A stretch of 12,004 nucleotides of DNA from Acidobacteria bacterium UBA6911 (GTDB lineage: Bacteria; Acidobacteriota; UBA6911), in assembly GCA_002451015.1 (NCBI GenBank), contig DKBB01000241.1:1-12004 (forward strand), in the 5' to 3' direction. How positions within the stretch are numbered: position 1 is the stretch's first letter; every line of letters begins with the position of its first letter. The notes beneath the pieces were generated by a model. The model saw nothing but the letters and a program-made list of their open reading frames with translations, did not search any database and was not told the DNA's origin. This document shows positions 1-6,331 of the stretch, one piece after another. Both the position numbers and the translations under genes were made by a program.

Positions 1-356
1 GCCGCCTGAACCTTGGCGGGCGCGCGATTGATCTCGTCCGCCAGGATAAGGTTTCCGAAAATCGGGCCCGGCTGGAACTGAAAACTGCCCTTCCCCCCCT
101 CTTCGTAATAGACCTCGGTTCCCGTAATGTCGGAGGGAAGGAGGTCCGGCGTAAACTGGATGCGCCGGAACACACTCTCCAGATTCTGGGCCAGGCTCTT
201 GATCGCCCGGGTTTTAGCCAGTCCCGGAAGCCCCTCGAGCAGAAGATTGCCGTTGCAGAGCAGTGTGAGCAGCAGACGTTGCACGACGGTTTCCTGACCG
301 ATAATCGACTGGCCTATCAGGCGTTGAAGTTCCAAAATTGAATCGCTTGTGGACAT
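1..356 (-). CDS. MoxR-family AAA+ ATPase, N-terminal part (runs off left edge)
   Basis: Translating the minus strand from the ATG at 356-354 gives 118 residues before the window edge. Residues 42-50 are GLPGLAKTR, the MoxR form of the Walker A loop. FTPDLLPSDITG follows at about 68-79, and LILADEINR at 103-111 is Walker B running into the MoxR sensor region. This order and wording is diagnostic of the MoxR family, ATPases that act as chaperone-like factors for assembling metal-containing or von Willebrand factor A-domain envelope proteins. The start is supported by GGGAGA ending 7 bases upstream on the minus strand. The gene diverges from the triple-Rid gene. Its usual partners (DUF58 and VWA/Bat-type proteins) would lie beyond the left edge and cannot be seen, so the client is unknown. 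Only the C-terminal lid and the rest of the ATPase domain are missing. Confidence 0.93.
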   Translation of the reverse strand, partial: MSTSDSILELQRLIGQSIIGQETVVQRLLLTLLCNGNLLLEGLPGLAKTRAIKSLAQNLESVFRRIQFTPDLLPSDITGTEVYYEEGGKGSFQFQPGPIFGNLILADEINRAPAKVQA

Positions 357-651
357 AACACGTCTCCCAAAACTACGGCGTTCCTTAGGATGGTTTCCTT
401 CAATTCGAATTTGCAGAACAAAAAGTCCCTGTTTCCGTAGCTGGACATTTCATCCCTCCACCCGCCGGGGAGCGGAATATAACCCTTTCAGGCGAGGCAG
501 ACAACATGGGGTTTGTCGGTTATTCATTCGAAAAAACAAGGAAATCATACACTGCGTTTTACCCGAACGTCCAGATTAAACGGATCGGCGGTTGTTTCTC
601 AATCCGCATTACAGTATGTAAGTATCCTACACCGCACAGCCTTGTCTTTAG

Positions 652-680
652 TTGAGAATTGCTGGCCCATCCTGTATCAT
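652..680 (+). promoter_or_regulatory. Candidate sigma70-like promoter for the triple-Rid gene
   Basis: TTGAGA at 652-657 and TATCAT at 675-680 are separated by exactly 17 bases, and TG directly precedes the -10 element. Each hexamer differs from consensus by only one or two bases. Transcription would begin near 687, just before the ATG at 705. That argues against the long TTG-initiated version of the gene, whose start at 513 lies upstream of this promoter. The rest of the divergent gap (357-704) shows only a 10-base palindrome AATTCGAATT at 402-411 and no convincing gene. No clear promoter for the minus-strand MoxR gene was found. Confidence 0.45.
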
Positions 681-704
681 GGCTCCCTTTTTCAACTACT
701 TGTC

Positions 705-1841
705 ATGGGTCCATTTCGAATGTGCTCAATCGTTATATCGGATATAGATACGGACCAGGTTCTTGTGACGGCTGCCATTGACGATGAAACGGGTCCGGCA
801 ACCAGAACAGCAGGAGATCTATACAGGGAATTGGCAGCTATTCTCCATTCCCGCGGCATGCGGATTCTGCATGAACGGGTATTCGGCACGCTGGATTTCT
901 ACGAGCAGTTCGTCGGAATCCGGAGTCAATGCCTCGACATCGAAAACGGGCCCTTTTCCTATATTGAAGGCCGACCCTGCAGGGGTGACGGGCTGGCCGG
1001 TATTCAGGTGCATGCCGTACAGCCGGCCCCAGGTGAAGACTTCTGGATTATCCACGACGGGAACCGGCCCTGCGGGCGAGGCTGGAAACAGCGGGATGCA
1101 ACCTATGTGTACCTCGCCGGTATTACGGGATCCGGACAGGTTGGCGGCAGACATGATTGGACCCGGAACCAGTTTGAAAAAATAAATCGCCTGCTGGCGG
1201 CACAGAATCTCGATTTCGGCTGTGTCGTTCGCACGTGGATCTACCTGGAGGATATTCTCGATTGGTATGACACTTTCAATCTGGTCCGAACGAATACGTT
1301 CGTAGAGCTTGGCTTGATTCCCGGCGAGATGGAGGATCCCGGAATAGATGGAATATACCTGCCGGCCAGCACGGGAATCAGCGGTAAAAATCCCGCCGGG
1401 GCACCCGGGCTCTGCGACGTACTGGCAATTTCAGGAGGTCTTAAGACAAAGGTCCTTCCAGGGGTGAGTCAGCGTTCCGCCTTCCGATACGGCTCCGCGT
1501 TCTCCCGCGGGATCAGTGTCCAGGGGAAGGGGTTTCGCCAGCTATTCGTTTCCGGCACCGCTGCCATCGACGATCGTGGAAACAGCCTGCATCCCGGAAA
1601 CGTGGAAGCGCAGATCGCGCGGACCATCGAAAACGTCCAGACCCTGATCGCGGAAGAAGGGGCAAATCTGAACGATATCCGATGCGCGACGGTTTTCTTG
1701 AAACGGCCGGAAGATAAAAATATTTTTGAAACGGTTGCCGGGCGGTTTCACATGCACCATCTTCCTGCAGTCTACGTTGCAGCCGACATCTGCCGACCTG
1801 AACTGCTATTTGAGATGGACGCACTTGCCGTTGTACATTAA
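705..1841 (+). CDS. Triple RidA/YjgF-like protein, possibly chorismatase-related
   Basis: The open frame extends back to a TTG at 513, but its first 64 residues look like non-coding translation. I prefer ATG 705 (378 residues) or ATG 720 (373); neither has a strong ribosome binding site. Numbered from 705, three consecutive Rid-like units are visible: about 18-106 (VLVTAAIDD ... GIQVHAV), 133-244 (YVYLAGI ... CDVLAISG) and 276-378 (QLFVSGTAAIDD ... EMDALAVVH). In RidA imine deaminases a conserved Arg in the last unit binds the substrate carboxylate. Here the matching stretch is LPAVYVAADICRPELLFEMD, with Val at the expected Arg position, so classical RidA activity is unlikely. The ADICR-x-x-LL ending and the multi-unit layout recall FkbO/Hyg5/XanB2-type chorismatases, which hydrolyse chorismate to hydroxybenzoate or dihydroxy acids. 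I make that link from memory and with moderate confidence. The gene stands alone, divergent from moxR and 213 bases upstream of the cytochrome gene. Confidence 0.75.
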   Translation: MGPFRMCSIVISDIDTDQVLVTAAIDDETGPATRTAGDLYRELAAILHSRGMRILHERVFGTLDFYEQFVGIRSQCLDIENGPFSYIEGRPCRGDGLAGIQVHAVQPAPGEDFWIIHDGNRPCGRGWKQRDATYVYLAGITGSGQVGGRHDWTRNQFEKINRLLAAQNLDFGCVVRTWIYLEDILDWYDTFNLVRTNTFVELGLIPGEMEDPGIDGIYLPASTGISGKNPAGAPGLCDVLAISGGLKTKVLPGVSQRSAFRYGSAFSRGISVQGKGFRQLFVSGTAAIDDRGNSLHPGNVEAQIARTIENVQTLIAEEGANLNDIRCATVFLKRPEDKNIFETVAGRFHMHHLPAVYVAADICRPELLFEMDALAVVH

Positions 1842-1857
1842 TTAAGGAATACGGTCG

Positions 1858-1938
1858 ATGCGCAAAGTCAAGGCTGGAAGCATCTCTCTCCTGTGGGGCG
1901 ACCGTGCCGAGGACAGCAGGTTCAGCAGCCCGTGGTAA
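1858..1938 (+). CDS. Possible 26-residue small ORF
   Basis: The ATG at 1858 is preceded by AAGGA at 1844-1848, about 9 bases upstream, and is followed by 26 codons ending in TAA at 1936-1938. The peptide starts MRKVKAGSIS, has a central LLWGD and ends FSSPW. It lies 16 bases after the stop of the triple-Rid gene and could be cotranscribed with it. I recognise no family. Short ORFs of this length arise easily by chance, so this is weak. The rest of the gap to the cytochrome gene (1842-2054) shows no convincing promoter or terminator. Confidence 0.2.
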   Translation: MRKVKAGSISLLWGDRAEDSRFSSPW

Positions 1939-2054
1939 AAGTACAACAGGTCGCGCGCAGCCGGCAACGGACCGTTCTTCCCGATTCATGTATTCCGGGG
2001 GTAATATAGAAATGGCGAAACCGGTATGGCCGGAAATGACAGGAGAAACCTGAA

Positions 2055-4415
2055 ATGACATCAAATCGAACCATCGTCGGACTGTGTGCCATGGTGTTCC
2101 TTGCCGGCCTTGTTTGGGTCGCATGCAGCCGCAATGACCGTGCCGGATCCGATCCTTCTGGATACAGCGGAACGCAATCCTGCCGGGAATGCCACGAAAA
2201 ATTCTATCAGCTTTGGGCGCCGTCTCATCACGGCCTGGCCATGCAGCCTTTCACGGCGGCCCTGTTCCGGGAAAAACTCAGCCCCCACGATGAAGCCCTT
2301 GAAATCGGGGCTGCTCGCTACCGGGTGGAGTTCGACGGCAAGAAAGCATGGATCAAAGAGAGTACGAAGGATTCCACGAAACAATTTCCCCTGGCTCACG
2401 CCATGGGCGGCAAGAACGTTTATTATTTTCTGACCCCCATGGACCGGGGACGGCTGCAGGTCCTGCCCCTCGCCTACGATGTGCGGAAAGAGGCCTGGTT
2501 CGATACCGCCGCGAGCGGCATTCGCCATTTCAGGGATATCGAAGAAGATGTCGTGGACTGGACGGCGCCGGAATACACCTTCAACACATCCTGCTATATG
2601 TGTCATGTCAGCCAGTTCAGGCGCAATTACGATCTCGCAACCGATACGTACAATACCGTATGGGCCGAGCCGGGCATCAACTGCGAAGCCTGCCACGGAT
2701 CGGCTTCCGAACACGTGCGTGTCTGCAAGGAAGCGAAGGACGGTGAAATTCCCCCAGACCTTAAGATCGACGTCATCCGGCCTCCCGAATTCAGCCATGA
2801 ACGCGCCAGCGACGCCTGCGCTCCGTGCCATGCCAAAGCGTCGCCCCTGAGCGCTTCCTTCCCCCCGGGAGACAGTTTCCACGATCATTTCCACCTTGGG
2901 GGGTTCGAGCTTCCCGACTACTACCCGGACGGGCGAGACCTGGGAGAAAATTATACCTACACCCAGTGGCTGATGAGCCCCTGCGCAAGGTCGGGACAAA
3001 TCAACTGTCTGTATTGCCACACGTCGAGCGGGCGGTATCGTTTTGCGGAGGAAACCAATAAAGCCTGTCTGCCCTGCCATGCTGAAAATGTCGCAAATGC
3101 GGCGGAACACTCGCATCACCCTGAAGGCAGCCCGGGCAGCCTTTGCGTGTCCTGTCACATGCCGATGACTGAATTCGCCCGGATGCGCAGAAGCGATCAT
3201 TCGATGCTGCCGCCGACGCCCGCGACAACCATTGCCTACAATTCTCCAAACGCCTGCAATATCTGCCACCAGGACCAGGATCCCGCCTGGGCCGACCAAT
3301 GGGTCCGGCAATGGCGAAAACGGGATTACCAGGCGCCCGTCCTGCACCGGGCTTCGCTCATCGATTCCGCCCGGAAAGAGGACTGGTCCAGGCTCCCGGC
3401 GATGCTCGAATACGTGGCCGACGAAAACCACGATGCGGTATTTGCGGCCTCGCTCATCCGCCTGCTTCGCGGCTGCAATGACGCGCGAAAATGGCCGTCC
3501 ATGTTCGAGGCGTTGAAGGATCCCTCGCCTTTGGTTCGGGCTGCTTCGGTGGAGTCTCTGGGGGACCGTCTCGACAGTCAAACCCTGAAGGTGCTGATTG
3601 AAGCGACGCGGGATGAAACACGGCTGGTGCGCATCCGGGCGGCGGTTGCGCTTGCGCCCATTCCCCTCAACGCGATGGATGCGGATGACGCCGCGTCCGT
3701 AAGGACGGCTGCAGAGGAGTTTACGGGATCGCTCGATGCCCGCCCCGACTTCTGGGCCACCTACTACAATCTGGGCAACTACCAGATGGCGGAACGCCAA
3801 TACGAGGCTGCCGTAAAATCCTTCGAAACAGCCATTCGACTTGGACCGGACTTTTCCATGCCTTATGTAAACGTCTCCCTGGCCTACAACACTCTGGGAC
3901 GGAACGATCAGGCCGAATTCAGCCTGCGTAAAGCCTATGAAATAGATCCGGACAGCCCGGAAGTGAATCTGAACCTTGGCTTGCTGCTGGCTGAAGTGGA
4001 AAAAACAGAGGAAGCCAAGACCTATCTCCAGGCGGCCCTGAAGCAGGATCCTGAATTGGCCGTGGCTGCCTACAATCTCGGCATCATTTTTGCGGGAGAA
4101 GGTTCTCTGCGGGATGCGGTGCACTATCTCCAGGAGGCTCTCCGGCTGCATCCGGACGACCCCAAGTACGGCTATTCCCTGGCCTTTTACCTTCACCGGA
4201 GAGGCGACATTCCGGAAGCCGTCAAAATACTGGAGAGGATGGCCCGGAGCAAGGCACCCTATCTTGATGTCTATCTTTTTCTGGGTGACATATACCGCCA
4301 GCAGGGGAAGAGTAAGGACGCGGTTCAACTTTTAAAGACAGCCGTCGGGATTCCCGGTTTTTCCGCCGAAGAACGGGAGGTCCTGGAAAGGAGTGTTTCC
4401 GCCCTGTCGGATTGA
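2055..4415 (+). CDS. Secreted octahaem cytochrome c with HEAT and TPR repeats
   Basis: This is a 786-residue protein. The ATG has AGGAGA at 2041-2046, 8 bases upstream. Residues 7-23 are hydrophobic and followed by Cys24 (WVAC), so this is a signal peptide, possibly of lipoprotein type although the lipobox is not canonical. Eight CXXCH haem c sites start at Cys 43, 180, 210, 255, 318, 338, 364 and 401. SHHGLAMQPF at 57-66 and the spread of sites fit the cytochrome c554/octahaem-type family of multihaem electron carriers and oxidoreductases. Residues about 440-540 look like HEAT repeats (SPLVRAASVESLGD, RLVRIRAAVALAP). Residues about 565-765 form five to six TPR units (WATYYNLGNYQMAERQYEAA, AAYNLGIIFAGEGSLRDAVH). 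The protein should act outside the cytoplasm, moving electrons, with the repeats serving as a docking platform. No partner gene such as a quinol oxidase or nitrite/hydroxylamine enzyme lies next to it, so the substrate is unknown. Haem attachment needs the Ccm machinery, which is not in view. Confidence 0.93.
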   Translation: MTSNRTIVGLCAMVFLAGLVWVACSRNDRAGSDPSGYSGTQSCRECHEKFYQLWAPSHHGLAMQPFTAALFREKLSPHDEALEIGAARYRVEFDGKKAWIKESTKDSTKQFPLAHAMGGKNVYYFLTPMDRGRLQVLPLAYDVRKEAWFDTAASGIRHFRDIEEDVVDWTAPEYTFNTSCYMCHVSQFRRNYDLATDTYNTVWAEPGINCEACHGSASEHVRVCKEAKDGEIPPDLKIDVIRPPEFSHERASDACAPCHAKASPLSASFPPGDSFHDHFHLGGFELPDYYPDGRDLGENYTYTQWLMSPCARSGQINCLYCHTSSGRYRFAEETNKACLPCHAENVANAAEHSHHPEGSPGSLCVSCHMPMTEFARMRRSDHSMLPPTPATTIAYNSPNACNICHQDQDPAWADQWVRQWRKRDYQAPVLHRASLIDSARKEDWSRLPAMLEYVADENHDAVFAASLIRLLRGCNDARKWPSMFEALKDPSPLVRAASVESLGDRLDSQTLKVLIEATRDETRLVRIRAAVALAPIPLNAMDADDAASVRTAAEEFTGSLDARPDFWATYYNLGNYQMAERQYEAAVKSFETAIRLGPDFSMPYVNVSLAYNTLGRNDQAEFSLRKAYEIDPDSPEVNLNLGLLLAEVEKTEEAKTYLQAALKQDPELAVAAYNLGIIFAGEGSLRDAVHYLQEALRLHPDDPKYGYSLAFYLHRRGDIPEAVKILERMARSKAPYLDVYLFLGDIYRQQGKSKDAVQLLKTAVGIPGFSAEEREVLERSVSALSD

Positions 4416-4580
4416 TCCGCGAACAGTTGGGGGGCACAACGAAGCGCCCCGTAAAAGGGCATCGTCTTGCTTCTCTATGCTTTGATAGCCCCGAGAAGCG
4501 TATTCCGTGCCGGATCTTTGAGTGCTGGTGCTCCGGAGCATACCTCCCGTCCGGGCACAATTCTTCGGCATCTCTTACGG

Positions 4581-4590
4581 AAAGGAAGGG
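4581..4590 (+). promoter_or_regulatory. Ribosome binding site that fixes the yqhA-like start
   Basis: AAAGGAAGGG lies 6 bases before the GTG at 4597. The upstream in-frame start at 4522 has no comparable site and would add 25 residues unlike the family, so GTG 4597 is chosen. The remainder of the gap from 4416 contains only a 7-bp inverted repeat (GCTTCTC at 4469-4475 with GAGAAGC at 4493-4499, 17-base loop) with no T run. Confidence 0.6.
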
Positions 4591-4596
4591 ATTATT

Positions 4597-5136
4597 GTGT
4601 CACGTCTATTTGCAGCTACGCGCTATTTCATCATCATTCCGATCGTAGGTCTGAGCCTTGCCGCCTCTGCATTCTTTGTCGTTGGCGGCTATCGTCTGTT
4701 GCAGCTATTGATCAAGGGGATCGGCGCTAATATCGGATTGATCGAAATTGAAGTTCATGGCATCGTGATGGTGGAAATCCTGGACAATGTACACGTGTTT
4801 CTCGTCGGCACGGTGCTCTACATAACCGCCATCGGCTTCTACCAGTTATTTATCAAGGAAATCACAATGCCCCGTTGGCTCAGGGTGCGCAGCACGGAAG
4901 AGCTGGAAACAAGTCTGATCGGGGTGGTAGTAGTCGTGCTTGCTGTGGATTTCCTCAGCACTGTTTATATCTCGGATGCTAATTATGATCTTCTCGGCCA
5001 CGGCGCCGGCATCGCACTTCCCATAGCCGCCCTGGGTATATTTGTCGGCCTTCGATCCTGGGCTGCCAACCTGCACCCGAAAGGAAATCAGGGGATAGGA
5101 AATGAAGGCACGAATTCGGAACGGGAAGAAGCCTGA
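4597..5136 (+). CDS. yqhA: YqhA/UPF0114 family inner-membrane protein
   Basis: Started at GTG 4597, the protein has 179 residues, normal for the YqhA family. Hydrophobic segments lie at about 10-30, 66-86, 105-125 and 136-155, giving four probable membrane helices. Family wording is clear: EILDNVHVFLVGTVLYITAIGFYQLFI at 60-86, a PRWLRVRSTEEL stretch at 92-103, then SLIGVVVVVLAVDFL at 106-120. The polar tail after 160 is short and variable. The family is widespread in bacteria and has no settled biochemical role, so I give none. The gene follows the cytochrome gene by 181 bases on the same strand. There is no obvious terminator between them, so it may be cotranscribed or may have its own promoter. 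Confidence 0.88.
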   Translation: MSRLFAATRYFIIIPIVGLSLAASAFFVVGGYRLLQLLIKGIGANIGLIEIEVHGIVMVEILDNVHVFLVGTVLYITAIGFYQLFIKEITMPRWLRVRSTEELETSLIGVVVVVLAVDFLSTVYISDANYDLLGHGAGIALPIAALGIFVGLRSWAANLHPKGNQGIGNEGTNSEREEA

Positions 5137-5458
5137 AATTTCGTGGTTACACTGTCGGATGCGAAAGAACACAGGATAAATTCGGCACGCCCGGTCTGGG
5201 AATCATTCCGTTGACAGTCACCGAAATTATCCGGACTTTTCTGTTCATAAATCAATCCTTTAGTTGCCTTGGATGATCTCCTAAATTATCTCAGGGAAGC
5301 TGATGTTCTTAAAGTCTTCGCTTCAAATGCAAACTCTAAAATATTGGCATGCATCAAAATAGGAGAACAGAACCCTTCCGCTGCTTTGCCGTATTCGAAG
5401 GAGGTTCCCGTGTTTTCATTATTCCATTATACTGATTGAAGTGAGAGAATCAGGGACC
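5137..5458 (+). other. Intergenic region upstream of the metal-type operon
   Basis: This stretch of about 320 bases carries no long ORF. It is more AT-rich than its flanks by eye. It contains TTGACA at 5211-5216 (an exact -35 hexamer, but with no acceptable -10 16-18 bases on), AGGAG at 5361-5365 without a start codon at a useful distance, TATACT at 5428-5433 (a -10-like hexamer with only a poor -35, TTCCCG at 5405-5410), and the leader ORF described separately. I found no clear terminator for the yqhA-like gene and no clean Zur- or Fur-type palindrome. The operon promoter probably lies here, but I cannot place it with confidence. Confidence 0.4.
5410..5439 (+). CDS. Possible 9-codon leader ORF before the PPIase operon
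   Basis: AAGGAGGT at 5398-5405 is a near-perfect Shine-Dalgarno sequence, the strongest in this gap. It is placed 5 bases before GTG 5410. The frame reads MFSLFHYTD and stops at TGA 5437-5439. One base later is a GTG at 5441 in frame with the PPIase, and the preferred PPIase ATG is at 5459. No PPIase-frame ATG, GTG or TTG sits at a good distance from this Shine-Dalgarno, so either a short leader is translated and feeds ribosomes to the operon, or the match is accidental. A leader of this kind could couple or regulate translation. If TATACT at 5428 were the real -10 element, this ORF would not be transcribed; the two readings exclude each other. Confidence 0.3.
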   Translation: MFSLFHYTD

Positions 5459-6331
5459 ATGAGACTTCTGAAAAATCCCATCGCCCGGGTACTTCTTTTC
5501 GGATTCCTGCTCGCTGCCGTCTGGCTCGTTATCTTCGGTCTGCCTTCAGGAGGAGAGGGATCAAAGCAGGTCCTCATAGACGACAGCGACATTGAGCAGT
5601 TGATCATCACCTTTATGCGCCAATGGCAGAGGGAACCTTCTCCCTCAGAGTTGCGCGGACTGCTCCAATCGTTTGTCAGAGAAGAAGTCCTTTACAGGGA
5701 AGCTCTGTCGCGAGGGTACGACAAGGATGATCCAGTTGTCCGCCGCGCCATGCTCCAAAAAATGGAATTCCTGGGTCAATCGCAAGCGGAAAATGTCAAT
5801 CCGAGCGAATCGGAAATAGAATCTTATTTTGCTTTCCGTCGCGAGAAATACAGGATACCGGCAGCGTTCAGCTTCACCCATATATTCTTCAGCGAGGACA
5901 AACGGGGGGCGAAGGTTGTCGACGATGCGCAGGCAACCCTGATGAAGTTGAGAGGGAAAGGTCCCGATCAGGAAATTATATCGCGCTACGGAGACCGGTT
6001 CCTTTCACGGTACAACTACGCCGGAGTATCCGAGCGTGACATACGATCCGAATTCGGAGAAGAGTTCGCGGGAGAGATTCTGAAACTGGAGCCCGATTCC
6101 TGGACGGGACCGGTCCGATCAGGATACGGATACCATCTTGTATATATTTACGGCCGGAAGGAATCATATATTCCGCAATGGCGGGCAATCCGGCTCACGA
6201 TTGAACAGGATATGATCTTCGAAGCCAAAAAAACGGCTCGCGAACTTTTCTATACTGAAATTCTCAGGAATTACCAGATAGTTTTCCGCGGTGAAGTCCA
6301 GGAAATACTGGAAGAGGAGACAGTAGAGTGA
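5459..6331 (+). CDS. Membrane-anchored parvulin-type peptidyl-prolyl isomerase
   Basis: The ATG at 5459 gives 290 residues. An in-frame GTG at 5441 would add six. AGGGA lies just before 5459, and the product then opens MRLLKNPIARVLLFGF, a normal signal anchor with a hydrophobic stretch at about 10-29. Residues 43-110 form the helical N-terminal part typical of SurA/PrsA-like chaperones (SELRGLLQSFVREEVLYREAL). Residues about 137-231 are a parvulin (PpiC/rotamase) domain, opening FSFTHIFF and closing GYGYHLVYIYG. A helical tail follows. The enzyme should isomerise X-Pro bonds and assist folding on the outer face of the cytoplasmic membrane. It is the first gene of the operon and overlaps the HupE-like gene by 4 bases, which suggests its clients are the exported parts of that protein, the permease or the binding lipoprotein. 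That client assignment is inference. Confidence 0.87.
   Translation: MRLLKNPIARVLLFGFLLAAVWLVIFGLPSGGEGSKQVLIDDSDIEQLIITFMRQWQREPSPSELRGLLQSFVREEVLYREALSRGYDKDDPVVRRAMLQKMEFLGQSQAENVNPSESEIESYFAFRREKYRIPAAFSFTHIFFSEDKRGAKVVDDAQATLMKLRGKGPDQEIISRYGDRFLSRYNYAGVSERDIRSEFGEEFAGEILKLEPDSWTGPVRSGYGYHLVYIYGRKESYIPQWRAIRLTIEQDMIFEAKKTARELFYTEILRNYQIVFRGEVQEILEEETVE

Noticed and set aside
349..579. 76-codon plus-strand frame in the divergent gap
   Set aside because: It overlaps the start of the MoxR gene on the other strand and encodes an Arg/Pro-rich product with no recognisable pattern.
513..704. In-frame extension of the triple-Rid gene to TTG 513
   Set aside because: There is no ribosome binding site at 513, the residues are unlike Rid proteins, and a good promoter lies at 652-680 inside the extension.
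1513..2124. A 203-codon minus-strand frame spanning the end of the Rid gene and the gap
   Set aside because: Its product is low-complexity and unrecognisable. It covers the well-supported third Rid unit on the other strand.
2061..4328. A 755-codon open frame on the minus strand opposite the cytochrome gene
   Set aside because: It mirrors the codon bias of the plus-strand gene, has no family-like motifs, and the plus strand carries eight haem sites, a signal peptide and repeats.
4469..4499. Inverted repeat GCTTCTC/GAGAAGC as a terminator after the cytochrome gene
   Set aside because: Only 7 bp with a 17-base loop and no T run; too weak to call.
5211..5239. Exact TTGACA as a possible operon promoter
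   Set aside because: No acceptable -10 hexamer lies 16-18 bases downstream (the site reads GACTTT).
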